Assembly: GCA_026195905.1 (NCBI GenBank)
Contig: JAPHRE010000038.1
Coordinates: 1 to 64,000 of the forward strand
DNA from: Pseudopelagicola sp.
Lineage (GTDB): Bacteria > Pseudomonadota > Alphaproteobacteria > Rhodobacterales > Rhodobacteraceae
Length of the DNA stretch: 64,000 nt
Direction: 5' to 3'
This document shows, piece after piece, positions 1-9,104 of the stretch. The position numbers and the translations under genes are program-made. The notes under the pieces were generated by a model that saw nothing but the letters and a program-made list of their open reading frames with translations, made no database searches and was not told the origin of the DNA. The first letter of the stretch is position 1. Each line of letters begins with the position of its first letter.

Positions 1-50
1 TCCTTCGGCACCGGATTCCTCCGGTTCTCCCGACTCGCTTGCCGGTCTAC
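1..50. other. left edge, no gene recognised
   Basis: These bases lie downstream of the Rrf2 regulator gene. I see no start, stop context or RNA structure that I can assign. They may be the 3' flank of the regulator or part of a gene cut by the window. Confidence 0.3.
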
Positions 51-590
51 CTAGAGCGCCGCAACGCTGCTGACAAGCCCCGAGGAGGGCCGGCTGTTAC
101 ACTTGGTCGGCGCGAGAATATCAAGAAGCGCAACATTGTTGCACACCAGCGCGTTAAGCGTCACGCCGTCAAGACTGTCGTAAAACGCTTCCGCCGCATC
201 CTGCAACGCAACCCGCAAAAGGCACGCATCCACCAAAGGACAGGAATTATCCGCATCGGCAAAACACTCTGCCAGCGGCACCGGCGCTTCCATGCGCCGA
301 AAGATGTGCCCGATCTCAATCGCTTCCGGCTCAAGCGCAAGCTCAATGCCACCATTGCGCCCGCGATGGGTGTGAATAATTCCCATTTGGCCCAATTGGT
401 TGATGACCTGCGCAAGGTGGTTCTCCGAAGATTTGCACACGCGCGCAATCTCCGACTTGGTGACAAGGCGCTCACGGTTGGCGGCGCAGAACATAAGCAC
501 GCGGATCGCGATATTGGTTCGTTTGGTAATTCGCAAAGGCTTCTCCGGTTCCGGAAGTGGCGGCGAGGTTGCGCGATACTGCGGTTTCAT
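51..590 (-). CDS. nsrR: Rrf2-family transcriptional regulator, NsrR-like
   Basis: The protein reads as an NsrR-type iron-sulfur repressor, a family that senses nitric oxide and controls NO-detoxification genes. The core begins with LRITKRTNIAIRVLMFCA, followed by a winged helix (SENHLAQVINQLGQ...HTHRGRNGG). Three cysteines in a C-x7-C-x5-C arrangement near the middle match the cluster ligands of NsrR. An ATG at 590 gives 179 residues, with about 18 residues before the usual family start. A TTG at 617 would add nine more, and neither start has a well-spaced Shine-Dalgarno. It is divergent from the next gene. No NO-metabolism gene is visible in the window, so the targets are unknown. Assignment to Rrf2 is firm, to NsrR probable. 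Confidence 0.8.
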   Translation of the reverse strand: MKPQYRATSPPLPEPEKPLRITKRTNIAIRVLMFCAANRERLVTKSEIARVCKSSENHLAQVINQLGQMGIIHTHRGRNGGIELALEPEAIEIGHIFRRMEAPVPLAECFADADNSCPLVDACLLRVALQDAAEAFYDSLDGVTLNALVCNNVALLDILAPTKCNSRPSSGLVSSVAAL

Positions 591-640
591 GCTCCAAATC
601 GCATTGACATGGATCAAAAATCAAGCACGAGGGCGAGAAG

Positions 641-1234
641 ATGCATCAAAATTATTTCTTTGGCTACGGCAGCCTCGTCAACCGCGCCACCCATAACTAT
701 GGCCGCACACGCCCCGCACGCCTCACCGGCTGGCGCCGCATTTGGCGCCATACAGACCTGCGCCCCGTCGCCTACCTGACCGCCATCCCCGACCCATCCT
801 GCGCCATAGACGGGCTGATCGCCCATGTGCCGGAGGATGACTGGACGGCCCTTGATGCGCGCGAATATGCCTATGACCGGGTGCTGGTCTGCGACCACGT
901 GCACCATGACGCCCCCACCCCGCTCAACATCGCCGTCTATACCGTGCCGGATGGCAAACACGGCGCGCCCGACGCCGAACACCCGGTCCTGCTCTCCTAT
1001 CTCGACACTGTGGTTAAGGGCTATCTTGAGGTCTTCGGCCGCCCCGGCGTCGCGCATTTCTTCGACACCACCGCAGGCTGGTCCGCCCCGATCCTCGATG
1101 ACCGCACCGCGCCCATCTACCCGCGCGCGCATGCCTTAAGCCGCGAAGAAACCGCCCTTGTCGATACACATCTCGACGCACTCGCCACAACGCGCATCCC
1201 TCTCTGCGAGGCACATCCGTCCCTGAGACGCTAA
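641..1234 (+). CDS. gamma-glutamylcyclotransferase-family protein
   Basis: A 197-residue protein of the GGCT/AIG2 fold. The N-terminus carries the diagnostic FGYGSLV turn (residues 7-13) that binds the gamma-glutamyl group. E75, in DAREYAYDR, is in the position of the catalytic glutamate. The family cyclises gamma-glutamyl amino acids or glutathione-derived peptides to 5-oxoproline. The gene is divergent from the Rrf2 regulator and is followed by a convergent-gene gap. ChaC-like versus general GGCT substrate cannot be decided from sequence alone. Confidence 0.75.
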   Translation: MHQNYFFGYGSLVNRATHNYGRTRPARLTGWRRIWRHTDLRPVAYLTAIPDPSCAIDGLIAHVPEDDWTALDAREYAYDRVLVCDHVHHDAPTPLNIAVYTVPDGKHGAPDAEHPVLLSYLDTVVKGYLEVFGRPGVAHFFDTTAGWSAPILDDRTAPIYPRAHALSREETALVDTHLDALATTRIPLCEAHPSLRR

Positions 1235-1242
1235 CGCCCAGC

Positions 1243-1274
1243 CTTCACCTTTGTGAAAATACTCCCGCCGGAGG
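1243..1274 (+). repeat. dispersed convergent-gap repeat, copy A
   Basis: CTTCACCTTTGTGAAA directly followed by ATACTCC and a GC-rich hairpin-forming tail. Its first 23 bases are identical to the copy at 19675, and it is related to copies near 4842-4922 and 8309-8335. It sits between convergent genes (GGCT and gltX), as do all copies seen. The rest of the gap, to 1390, holds GC-rich inverted repeats (for example GGCCCCTTGGGGCC) and no gene. Confidence 0.7.
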
Positions 1275-1390
1275 CGTTCGCGTTTCCCGGCAAGCTGCGC
1301 CGCAGATTGTCGGGAAACGCCCGCAGGCAGCGGCCCCTTGGGGCCGATGACGAGAGAGCCTGCGCGCGGCCCTGGCCGCGCCCAATGCTC

Positions 1391-2716
1391 TTATCCGCGC
1401 GCTTTCACAACCTGCAAAAGCGGCATCACGGCGCTCATGTCCGGCCCGTTGCTCTGTCCCGTCAACGCCTTGCGCAGCGGCATGAAAAGCCCCCGCCCCT
1501 TGCGTCCGGTCGCTTCCTTGACGGCCTTGGTCCATTGGCCCCAGGTCTCGCCATCAAACGGCCCCTCCGGCAAAAGCGTCATTGCTTGGGCAATGAACTC
1601 CCGATCGTCCTCGTCAATGACCGGCTCGGCCCCATTGGCGAACAAATCCCACCACTTGGCCAAATCCTTGCGCGTCACGATATTCTCGCGCGTCACATCC
1701 CAAAACTGCTCGGCCAAGTCATCCGGCACACCCGCCGCCCGCACATCTTCCGCCATCGCCTCGAAAGGCTGCTCATGCAGGATACGCGCCGTAAGCGGGT
1801 ATAGATCCTGCTCGTCAAATTTCGTCGGGGCCGATCCGAAATGACCAATCTCAAACCCGTCGGCCACCTCATCCATCGAGCTGCGCAGCTCCACCGGGTC
1901 GGACGACCCAAGCCGCGCCATCAGGCTCACAAGAGCCATCGGCTCAACCCCCGCCGCGCGTAAATCATGCAAGGAAAGCGTGCCCAAACGCTTCGAGAGC
2001 GCCTCGCCCTGCGGCCCGGTCAAAAGCGAATGATGCGCAAACTCCGGCACCCCGCCGCCCAGCGCCTCGATGATCTGAATCTGTGTCGCCGTGTTGGTGA
2101 CGTGATCCGACCCGCGCACCACATGCGTGACCCCGAAATCCACATCGTCACAAACCGACGCCAGCGTATAAAGAAACTGCCCGTCGCCGCGAATAAGTAC
2201 CGGATCAGAGACGCTTGCCGCATCAATCGACAAATCGCCAAGAATACCATCGGTCCAGGTGATCCGCTCCTGATCCAGCTTGAACCGCCAATGCCCATTG
2301 CCCCGCTCGGCGCGCAACGCATCCTTTTCCGCGTCCGACAGGTCCAGCGCGGCGCGGTCATAAACCGGCGGCTTGCCCATGTTGAGCTGCTTCTTGCGCT
2401 TGAGGTCCAACTCGGTCGGCGTCTCGAAACACTCGTAGAACCGCCCCTTGTCGCGCAACTCCTGCGCCGCCTGCTCATAGCGTTCAAGCCGCTCCGACTG
2501 GCGCTCCATGCGGTCCCACGTGATGCCAAGCCATTCAAGATCGGTCTGGATCGCGTCGACATATTCCTGCTTCGACCGCTCCGGGTCGGTGTCGTCGATA
2601 CGTAGGATAAATGTACCACCCGCCTTTTTCGCGATGAGATAATTCATCAACGCGGTGCGCAGGTTGCCAACGTGGATATAGCCCGTGGGAGAGGGTGCGA
2701 AACGTGTCGTGGTCAT
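1391..2716 (-). CDS. gltX: glutamate--tRNA ligase
   Basis: Class I aminoacyl-tRNA synthetase that charges tRNA-Glu (possibly also tRNA-Gln in organisms using the amidotransferase route). It starts MTTTRFAPSPTG, with the HIGH-type motif HVGN at residues 15-18 and the KMSKS-type motif LSKR at 240-243. Length is 441 residues. The ATG at 2716 is chosen because it begins directly before the conserved RFAPSPTG strand; an upstream in-frame start would add 11 residues that do not look conserved. Alphaproteobacteria often carry two GltX paralogues, and I cannot tell which one this is. Confidence 0.93.
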   Translation of the reverse strand: MTTTRFAPSPTGYIHVGNLRTALMNYLIAKKAGGTFILRIDDTDPERSKQEYVDAIQTDLEWLGITWDRMERQSERLERYEQAAQELRDKGRFYECFETPTELDLKRKKQLNMGKPPVYDRAALDLSDAEKDALRAERGNGHWRFKLDQERITWTDGILGDLSIDAASVSDPVLIRGDGQFLYTLASVCDDVDFGVTHVVRGSDHVTNTATQIQIIEALGGGVPEFAHHSLLTGPQGEALSKRLGTLSLHDLRAAGVEPMALVSLMARLGSSDPVELRSSMDEVADGFEIGHFGSAPTKFDEQDLYPLTARILHEQPFEAMAEDVRAAGVPDDLAEQFWDVTRENIVTRKDLAKWWDLFANGAEPVIDEDDREFIAQAMTLLPEGPFDGETWGQWTKAVKEATGRKGRGLFMPLRKALTGQSNGPDMSAVMPLLQVVKARG

Positions 2717-2874
2717 GGGAATCTCCGGATGTCGCGCGCTACCTCTCACACACGCGCGCCTTTGTCCAGAAAAGCCACGCCTCGCTTTGTGTCGGCCACG
2801 TCACGCAAAGGTGAGGTGTCAGACGCCCTCGCTGCGCTATGCTCTCCCAATAGATCAAACAGGAAGACAGAGAC

Positions 2875-3804
2875 ATGACTTTGAAGACCCCCCATATTAA
2901 TCGCCGCTCCGTTCTACTCGGCGGGGCCGCCCTGCCGCTGGCCGCCGCGACCGCCTCTCCCGCACTGGCCGCCGCCGAGATGATGGGCGTCGCCACCACC
3001 CGCTTCAACCGCGTCAAACTTGGCGGGTTCGAAGTCACAACACTGCTCGCCGGAACCAGCACCGTGCCCAACCCCCAAGGCATCTTTGGCATGAATGTCG
3101 ACGCCGAGACCTTTGCCAACGCCTCCTCCGAGGCCAATATCCCCACCGACGCGGCGCAGTTCTTCTTTACCCCCACCGTGGTCAATACCGGGTCCGAGCT
3201 GATCCTGTTTGACACCGGCCTCAACCCCGCCGGGATCACCGCCGCTCTGGCCGCTGCGGGCTATAGCCCCGACCAGATCGACACCGTGGTCCTGACCCAT
3301 ATGCACGGCGACCATGTCGGCGGCCTCATGGGCGAGGGCGGCGAGACCTTTGCTGGGGCCAAATACGTGACCGGCTCAGTTGAATTTAACGCTTGGGACA
3401 TGGCCGGCAACGACACGTTCGAGGCCAAGGTCCGCCCGCTTGAAGACAAGATCGCCATGATCAAGGGCGGCGATTCCGTGGCCTCCGGCGTGACCGCGAT
3501 GGACGCCTTCGGCCATACCCCCGGCCACATGGCCTATATGCTCGAAAGCGACGGCAAACAGCTCGTCCTCGGGGCCGATTTCGCCAATCACTATGTCTGG
3601 TCGCTGGCGCACCCAGATTGGGAAGTGAAGTTTGACCGCGACAAGGCGATGGCGGCAGAGACCCGGCGCAAGATGCTGTCGATGATGGCCGCCGACAAAA
3701 TCCCCTTCGTGGGCTATCACATGCCCTGGCCCGCGATCGGCTATGCCGAAACCCGTGGCGACGGTTTTCACTATGTCCCGGCAAGCTACCAGCTTATGCT
3801 CTGA
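2875..3804 (+). CDS. Tat-exported MBL-fold metallohydrolase
   Basis: A 309-residue protein with a twin-arginine signal (NRRSVLLGGAAL, residues 9-20, then an Ala-rich cleavage region near residue 34). It is therefore probably periplasmic and folded before export. The metallo-beta-lactamase motif THMHGDHVGG (141-150) supplies H142, H144, D146 and H147. A second metal-site histidine occurs in the GHTPGHM segment, followed by the GADFANH segment. The closest functional classes are quorum-quenching lactonase-like and other MBL hydrolases. The substrate is not predictable, and no pathway partner is adjacent. Confidence 0.82.
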   Translation: MTLKTPHINRRSVLLGGAALPLAAATASPALAAAEMMGVATTRFNRVKLGGFEVTTLLAGTSTVPNPQGIFGMNVDAETFANASSEANIPTDAAQFFFTPTVVNTGSELILFDTGLNPAGITAALAAAGYSPDQIDTVVLTHMHGDHVGGLMGEGGETFAGAKYVTGSVEFNAWDMAGNDTFEAKVRPLEDKIAMIKGGDSVASGVTAMDAFGHTPGHMAYMLESDGKQLVLGADFANHYVWSLAHPDWEVKFDRDKAMAAETRRKMLSMMAADKIPFVGYHMPWPAIGYAETRGDGFHYVPASYQLML

Positions 3805-3837
3805 TCCATCACGGACCAGACACCGGAGGCCCGTCCC

Positions 3838-4788
3838 TTGCAGGACATCCTGACGATCACACTCAACCCGGCGGTGGATATGTCCACCGCCGTGGACCAT
3901 GTCGAGGCCGGGCCAAAACTGCGCTGCGAGCGCCCGGCCATTGATCCGGGCGGCGGCGGCATCAACGTCTCGCGCGCCATCCGAACCCTGGGCGGCCAGA
4001 CCCGCGCCCTCGTCGCCGTCGGCGGACCCACGGGCAAGAAACTACGCCACCTGCTGCTTGAGGAAGGCATTGCCTACCTGCCGTTCCGCGCCCCCGGCGA
4101 AACCCGCCAGAGCCTCGCGGTGACAGATCGCAGCCGCCGCGCGCAATACCGTTTCGTCATGCCCGGCCCCGACTGGGCGCAGGCGGATGTCGATCGCCTG
4201 CTCGCCATGCTGCCCGGCATCGTCCCCGAAGGCGGCTTTGTCGTGCCAAGCGGAAGCCTGCCGCCCGGCACCGGCACCGATTTCATCGCCAGCCTGTGCC
4301 ACACCTTGTCCGGGCGCGACGTGCAGGTGATTGCCGACCTCTCAGGCGCAGGGCTGCACGCCCTGCTGCAAACCCCCGGCCCCTGCCTCAACACACTGCG
4401 CATGGACCAACACGAAGCCGAAACCCTGCACGGCGCCCCCCTGCCAGACCGCACCGACACCGCCCGCTTCGCCCGCACCCTGCGCGACAAAAACATCGCC
4501 AAAACCGTGATCGTCGCGCGCGGGGCCGATGGCTCTGTGCTCGTCACGGGCGACACGGCCCTGCATGTCGCCGCCGCCAATGTGCCGGTCCAAAGCAAGG
4601 TCGGCGCAGGCGATAGTTTCGTCGGTGCCTACACGCTCTCGCTGGCCCGGGGCGAAGACCCCGGCAGCGCGCTGCAACATGGCAGCGCCGCCGCCAGCGC
4701 CGCCGTGATGACCGGGGCCACCGACCTGTGCCGCCGCGAGGACGCCGGGCGCCTCTTGTCGCATTGCCCCCTCACTGTTCTTGCTTGA
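3838..4788 (+). CDS. pfkB: PfkB-family 6-phosphofructokinase (Pfk-2 type)
   Basis: Ribokinase-fold sugar kinase of 316 residues. It shares with E. coli PfkB the segments KLRC, DPGGGGINVSRAI (PfkB signature 1), YRFVMPG, SGSLPPG and SKVGAGDSFVGAY (signature 2, with the catalytic Asp). It probably phosphorylates fructose-6-phosphate, or a related hexose phosphate, in glycolysis. The start is a TTG at 3838, supported by GGAGG at 3825-3829 with 8 bp spacing. The gene begins 34 bp after the MBL gene and may be cotranscribed with it. FruK-like activity is an alternative. Confidence 0.82.
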   Translation: MQDILTITLNPAVDMSTAVDHVEAGPKLRCERPAIDPGGGGINVSRAIRTLGGQTRALVAVGGPTGKKLRHLLLEEGIAYLPFRAPGETRQSLAVTDRSRRAQYRFVMPGPDWAQADVDRLLAMLPGIVPEGGFVVPSGSLPPGTGTDFIASLCHTLSGRDVQVIADLSGAGLHALLQTPGPCLNTLRMDQHEAETLHGAPLPDRTDTARFARTLRDKNIAKTVIVARGADGSVLVTGDTALHVAAANVPVQSKVGAGDSFVGAYTLSLARGEDPGSALQHGSAAASAAVMTGATDLCRREDAGRLLSHCPLTVLA

Positions 4789-4841
4789 AACAGGTCGCGC
4801 CGCCCGCCCCCGCGAGGGGGCCGGACGCCCCGGCCCGCCCA

Positions 4842-4922
4842 GGCGGGCTTTGAGTATTTTCACCAAGATGAAGACAACGCGACCGCCCCAGCCTTCATCT
4901 TGGCTGAAATACTCCGGGGTGA
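4842..4922. repeat. dispersed convergent-gap repeat, inverted pair (copy B)
   Basis: Two head-to-head copies of the repeat: GAGTATTTTCACCAAGATGAAG at 4852-4873 is the inverse of the element, and CTTCATCTTGG... CTGAAATACTCC lies at 4893-4916. Together they form an imperfect large inverted repeat between the convergent pfkB and nadE genes. GC-rich hairpins flank both sides (GGCCCGCCCAGGCGGGC to the left; GAGGGGCAGCGCCCCT to the right). The arrangement could act as a bidirectional terminator or 3'-end stabiliser. Confidence 0.7.
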
Positions 4923-4947
4923 GGCCGCAGGCCGAGGGGCAGCGCCC

Positions 4948-6606
4948 CTAACTTGTGTCGCGAAAGCGGTTCACAATCGGATAGCGCCGATCCAGCCAGA
5001 ACGCCTTTTTCGAAAGCCGCGCACCCGGCGCAGATTGAAAGCGTTTGTATTCCGAGATGTAGAGCAGGTGTTCGACCCGTTTGACCGTCTCGCGCGCAAA
5101 CCCGGCTGCGACACACTCCGCGACCGACCGTTCCTCATCCACCAGCATGGTCAGGATCGCATCCAATTCGTCATAGGGCGGCAGGCTGTCTTCGTCCTTT
5201 TGATCCGGGCGCAACTCGGCAGAGGGCGGCTTGTCGATGATCGACACCGGAATAACCTCGCCCCCCGGTCCATTCATCCAGTCGCGATGCACGGTGTTGC
5301 GCCAGCGACAGGTCTCGAACACCCGCGTTTTATACATGTCCTTGATCGGGTTATAGCCGCCCGCCATATCGCCATAGATCGTCGCATAGCCCACCGCGAC
5401 CTCGGATTTATTGCCGGTGGTCAGGAGCATCTCGCCAAACTTGTTCGACAGCGCCATAAGCAGCAGCCCGCGCAGGCGTGACTGGATGTTTTCCTCCGTC
5501 AGCCCCTCTTCGGTGCCCTCGAACAACGGCGCAAGCGCCGCCGACACCGCCTCGCGCGGTCCGGCAATCGGCACGTAATCATAGCGACAGCCCAACCGCA
5601 CGGCGATATCCTTGGCATCGTCGAGCGAACCTTGCGAGGTATATTCCGACGGCAGCATGACACAGCGCACATTCTCCGCCCCCAAAGCATCAACCGCGAT
5701 CGTCGCCACAAGCGCCGAGTCAATGCCCCCCGAAAGGCCAAGGAGCACCTTGGAAAATCCCGTCTTGCCCATGTAATCGCGCAGCGCCTCGGTGCAGACC
5801 CGGTAATCCTGTTCTTCGCCCGCTGGCAACACCGCCTTTTCGCCATGTGCCGCGCGCCAGCCGTCTGCGGTGCGGGTAAAATCCACATGCACCACGCGCT
5901 CATCAAAGACCGGTAGTTGCACCGCCAGATCACCGCCGGGGTTGAGCACGAAAGAGCCGCCGTCAAAGACCTGATCGTCCTGACCGCCCACCATGTTGAG
6001 ATAGATCAGCGGCAGCCCGGTCTCGATCACGCGGGCGACCATGTGGTTCATCCGCCGGTCAAACTTGTCACGGTAATAGGGCGATCCATTGGGCACCACG
6101 AGGATATCCGCGCCGCTCTCCTCCATAGTTTCGGCCACATCCTCAAACCACGCATCCTCGCAAATGGGCGAGCCGATGCGCACCCCGCCAATGTCATACG
6201 GCCCGCCAAGCGGCCCCTGATCGAACAGGCGCTTTTCGTCAAAGACCGTATAATTGGGCAAATGATGTTTACGCTGGCGATGCACGATCTTGCCGCCGCG
6301 ACAGATGAAATAGGCGTTGTAAAGCGCCCCATCCTCGGCCAGTGGCCCGCCAATGGCCAAGGCCGGTCCATCGGCACATGCCTCGGCCAACGCCTCCACC
6401 ATCGCCATCGCCGCCTGATGAAAGGCGGGCTTGAGGATCAAATCCTGCGCATTATAGCCGGTGATGAACATCTCCGGCAGCGCCACAAGATCCGCGCCCG
6501 CGGCCTTGGCCTCTTGCCAAATCCGGCGCGCTTGGGCCGCGTTGCCCTCCAGGTCGCCCATCACGGGGTTGGCCTGTGCCATCGTCAGGCGAAAACTGTC
6601 GGCCAT
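4948..6606 (-). CDS. nadE: glutamine-dependent NAD+ synthetase
   Basis: Makes NAD+ from deamido-NAD+ with glutamine as nitrogen donor. The N-terminal nitrilase-type glutaminase domain shows the E45-K113-C149 triad (LPEMF, RKHHLPNY, PICEDAWF). The C-terminal synthetase domain has the ATP pyrophosphatase loop LSGGIDS at 291-297. The 552-residue length is usual for the fused enzyme. The ATG at 6606 is chosen because AGGAG lies just upstream; an in-frame start six codons earlier lacks one. It converges with pfkB across the repeat pair. Confidence 0.93.
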   Translation of the reverse strand: MADSFRLTMAQANPVMGDLEGNAAQARRIWQEAKAAGADLVALPEMFITGYNAQDLILKPAFHQAAMAMVEALAEACADGPALAIGGPLAEDGALYNAYFICRGGKIVHRQRKHHLPNYTVFDEKRLFDQGPLGGPYDIGGVRIGSPICEDAWFEDVAETMEESGADILVVPNGSPYYRDKFDRRMNHMVARVIETGLPLIYLNMVGGQDDQVFDGGSFVLNPGGDLAVQLPVFDERVVHVDFTRTADGWRAAHGEKAVLPAGEEQDYRVCTEALRDYMGKTGFSKVLLGLSGGIDSALVATIAVDALGAENVRCVMLPSEYTSQGSLDDAKDIAVRLGCRYDYVPIAGPREAVSAALAPLFEGTEEGLTEENIQSRLRGLLLMALSNKFGEMLLTTGNKSEVAVGYATIYGDMAGGYNPIKDMYKTRVFETCRWRNTVHRDWMNGPGGEVIPVSIIDKPPSAELRPDQKDEDSLPPYDELDAILTMLVDEERSVAECVAAGFARETVKRVEHLLYISEYKRFQSAPGARLSKKAFWLDRRYPIVNRFRDTS

Positions 6607-6771
6607 TTGGCTCTCCTGTCGCAAATCTCGGGCAGAGATTTAGCAGATGCACGCCTGAGGGGAAGGGCCAAGGCAAAGCCACAGGCAAAAGACGTTGCCC
6701 AAGAGCCGCCCCTGTTCTAGGATTTGGCAAACGCCACGCACGCGACCGGGCCGCGCCCGAAGGGATGAAAA

Positions 6772-8184
6772 ATGAGCAGAAAACAGGCGATCACTCTGGC
6801 TATTGTGATGACAATGGGCGCATGGGCCTCGCCCACTCTGGCGCAGGACGGGGAAATCCTGACCAAGCAATATGACGACGGTGGCGTCTATGAAGGCACG
6901 TTCAAGGACGGGCTTCAACACGGCACCGGAAGCTACCGCCTGCCCAATGGCTATGAATATACCGGCGACTGGATCGAGGGCGAAATTCGCGGCCAAGGCG
7001 AAGCGCGCTTTCCCAATGGATCGGTCTATATTGGCGCATTTGCCAAGGGCAAGCCCGAAGGGATCGGCAAGATCACCTTCACAGATGGCGGCACCTATGA
7101 GGGCGAATGGAAAGACGGCAAGATCAACGGCCAAGGCGTCGCGATCTATGCCAATGGCGTGCGCTATGAAGGCGCGTTCAAAAACGCCATGCATCATGGC
7201 AAGGGCACGATGATGTCGCCCGGCGGCTATGTCTATGAGGGCGATTGGGTCAATGGCGTCAAAGAGGGCATGGGCACCATAAGCTACCCTGATGGGGCGA
7301 CCTATCAAGGCGAGATCGTCGCCGGGGAACGCTCGGGCCAAGGCGTGCTGACGACAGAGGACGGGCTGATCTACGAAGGACTCTGGGCCGCGGGGCAAAT
7401 CGAAGGCACCGGCAAATTGATTCAACCCAATGGCGATATCTACGAAGGGGATCTCGTCGCCGGTCAGCGTCAGGGACAAGGCCGCGTGATCTATGCCAAT
7501 GGCGATACCTATGAAGGCGGATTTGAGGCCGACAAACGCCACGGACAAGGCGAGTTCAAGGGCGCGGATGGCTATCACTATACCGGCAACTGGGTGGCGG
7601 GTCATATCGAAGGCACCGGCACCGTGACCTATCCCGACGGCTCGGTCTATGTCGGCCAATTCCGCGAAGACCTCGCGGATGGCACCGGCAAGATCACCTA
7701 CCCGGATGGCTCGACCTATGAAGGCGAATGGCAGGCGGGCGTGATCGAAGGCACCGGCACCGCCACCTTCGCCAACGGGCTGACCTATGTCGGACAGTTT
7801 CACAACGCCCGCAACCACGGCAAAGGCGTCATGAGCTATTCCACCGAAGCCGGCGATTACCGCTATGAAGGCGACTGGGTCGACGGACAGCGCCACGGGC
7901 TCGGCACCGCGTCTTACCCGGACGGATCGGTCTATGAAGGCCAGTTCGCCGAAGGCCAGCGCCACGGGGTTGGCGAGATCACCATGAAGGACGGGTTCAA
8001 ATATTCCGGCGAATGGAAAAACGGCGAGATCAGCGGCCGCGGCGTGGCCACCTATGCCAATGGCGATGTCTATGAGGGCATGTTCAAATCCGGCAAGCGC
8101 CAGGGCGAAGGCACCATGCGCTATGCCAATGGCGAGGAAAGCACCGGCACTTGGGACAACAACGCCCTGAAAACCGGCGGTTAA
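6772..8184 (+). CDS. secreted/periplasmic MORN-repeat protein
   Basis: A 470-residue protein with a signal peptide (residues 1-25, ending in TLAQ). Nearly all of the mature chain is MORN repeats of the form YEGxFxxGxxHGxGxxxxxxG: 18 full units of about 23 residues plus a truncated nineteenth. Unit 14 is 3 residues longer. The F and W forms of the fourth-column aromatic mostly alternate, implying a 46-residue ancestral pair, with the phase slipping around units 7-10. MORN arrays form elongated beta scaffolds and in some proteins bind lipids. No enzymatic domain is attached. Function unknown; a surface or periplasmic scaffold is an inference. Confidence 0.85.
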   Translation: MSRKQAITLAIVMTMGAWASPTLAQDGEILTKQYDDGGVYEGTFKDGLQHGTGSYRLPNGYEYTGDWIEGEIRGQGEARFPNGSVYIGAFAKGKPEGIGKITFTDGGTYEGEWKDGKINGQGVAIYANGVRYEGAFKNAMHHGKGTMMSPGGYVYEGDWVNGVKEGMGTISYPDGATYQGEIVAGERSGQGVLTTEDGLIYEGLWAAGQIEGTGKLIQPNGDIYEGDLVAGQRQGQGRVIYANGDTYEGGFEADKRHGQGEFKGADGYHYTGNWVAGHIEGTGTVTYPDGSVYVGQFREDLADGTGKITYPDGSTYEGEWQAGVIEGTGTATFANGLTYVGQFHNARNHGKGVMSYSTEAGDYRYEGDWVDGQRHGLGTASYPDGSVYEGQFAEGQRHGVGEITMKDGFKYSGEWKNGEISGRGVATYANGDVYEGMFKSGKRQGEGTMRYANGEESTGTWDNNALKTGG

Positions 8185-8308
8185 ACGGATCAAGGCGGTG
8201 CTCCCGCCCCTTTGAGACACAGCAAAGCTGTGCCTCACAAGCGTTGGGCGTGGCTGGGGGCAAGCCCCCAGACCCCATTTTGCAAATTGGGGGCTCTGCC
8301 CCCAAACC

Positions 8309-8335
8309 CCCGAGGTATTTTCCCCAAGAAGAAAC
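8309..8335 (-). repeat. dispersed convergent-gap repeat, copy C
   Basis: CGAGGTATTTTCCCCAAGAA is the inverse of a diverged copy of the repeat (minus strand TTCTTGGGGAAAATACCTCG). It lies between the convergent MORN and SDR genes. The preceding part of the gap (about 8210-8308) is packed with hairpins such as GGGGGCAAGCCCCC and TGGGGGCTCTGCCCCCA. No gene is seen between 8185 and 8343. Confidence 0.6.
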
Positions 8336-8343
8336 TGGGGCCG

Positions 8344-9012
8344 CTACCAAGGCAGCCGTGTGCCATCCCAACTATAGAACTGTCCTGTATCGGATGGCGT
8401 CAGACCATCGAGCACCGAGAGCAGGTTTTCGGCGCTTTCCTCCGGGCTATGTTTGCGATGCGCCTTGTGGCCATTTGTAAACGGTGTCGCCACTGTGCCG
8501 GGGTGTAGCGTGACGCAGATCGCCTCGCGGTGACTGCGCGCCAGTTCGATCGCGCCGGTATGGACGATCTGATTGAGCGCCGCCTTGGCCGCGCGATAGC
8601 TATACCAGCCCCCCAAGTGATTGTCCCCGATCGAGCCAACCTTGGCCGACAGCGCCGCAAAGACCGCCCGCCGATCCCGGCGCAACAAGCGGGGCGCGTG
8701 TTTGAGGATCAGCGCCGGACCGATGGCATTGATCGCATATTGATCCGCCAGCGCCGCCGCTGTGACATGGCGCAGGGATTTCTCTGGTGGCTGTTCCGCC
8801 CCATGCAGCGCGCCCGTGGCGACAAGGATCATATCGAACCCCGGCTCCAGCGCCCCAAGCGTCGCCTCGACCGAGGCCGCATCCGTGATGTCCAGCCCAT
8901 CGTCGCGCCGCGACAGCCCCGCGACCATACCACCGCGCGCCGCCAAAGCCGCCACAAGGGCCGATCCAATGCCGCCCGACGCCCCAATCACCAATGCCCG
9001 TTGTCCTGTCAT
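8344..9012 (-). CDS. short-chain dehydrogenase/reductase
   Basis: Classical SDR of 222 residues with the nucleotide-binding GASGGIG loop (10-16), the catalytic S122 region (ALSAKVGSIG) and Y139-x3-K143 (YRAAK). It resembles the C-factor/CsgA-like branch: a short SDR whose substrate is rarely known. The ATG at 9012 fits the family N-terminus (MTGQRALVIGAS); an upstream alternative adds 16 residues without conserved features. Confidence 0.8.
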   Translation of the reverse strand: MTGQRALVIGASGGIGSALVAALAARGGMVAGLSRRDDGLDITDAASVEATLGALEPGFDMILVATGALHGAEQPPEKSLRHVTAAALADQYAINAIGPALILKHAPRLLRRDRRAVFAALSAKVGSIGDNHLGGWYSYRAAKAALNQIVHTGAIELARSHREAICVTLHPGTVATPFTNGHKAHRKHSPEESAENLLSVLDGLTPSDTGQFYSWDGTRLPW

Positions 9013-9104
9013 GTGGTCCAAGCTGGCACCTGAGAGCAGAAAGTCAAACCGCCGCTGCAAAAACCCCCTTTTCTTTTGGGGCCGGTTCCGTATATTTTGA
9101 TCCT

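Noticed and set aside
2685-2900. 71-codon plus-strand frame between gltX and the MBL gene
   Set aside because: It overlaps both gene starts, has no Shine-Dalgarno and no coding character; the gap is better read as a divergent promoter region.
6640-8238. 532-codon open frame opposite the MORN gene
   Set aside because: It mirrors the MORN repeat periodicity on the complementary strand (repeating Ala/Phe/Ile patterns); the sense frame has a signal peptide and real domain.
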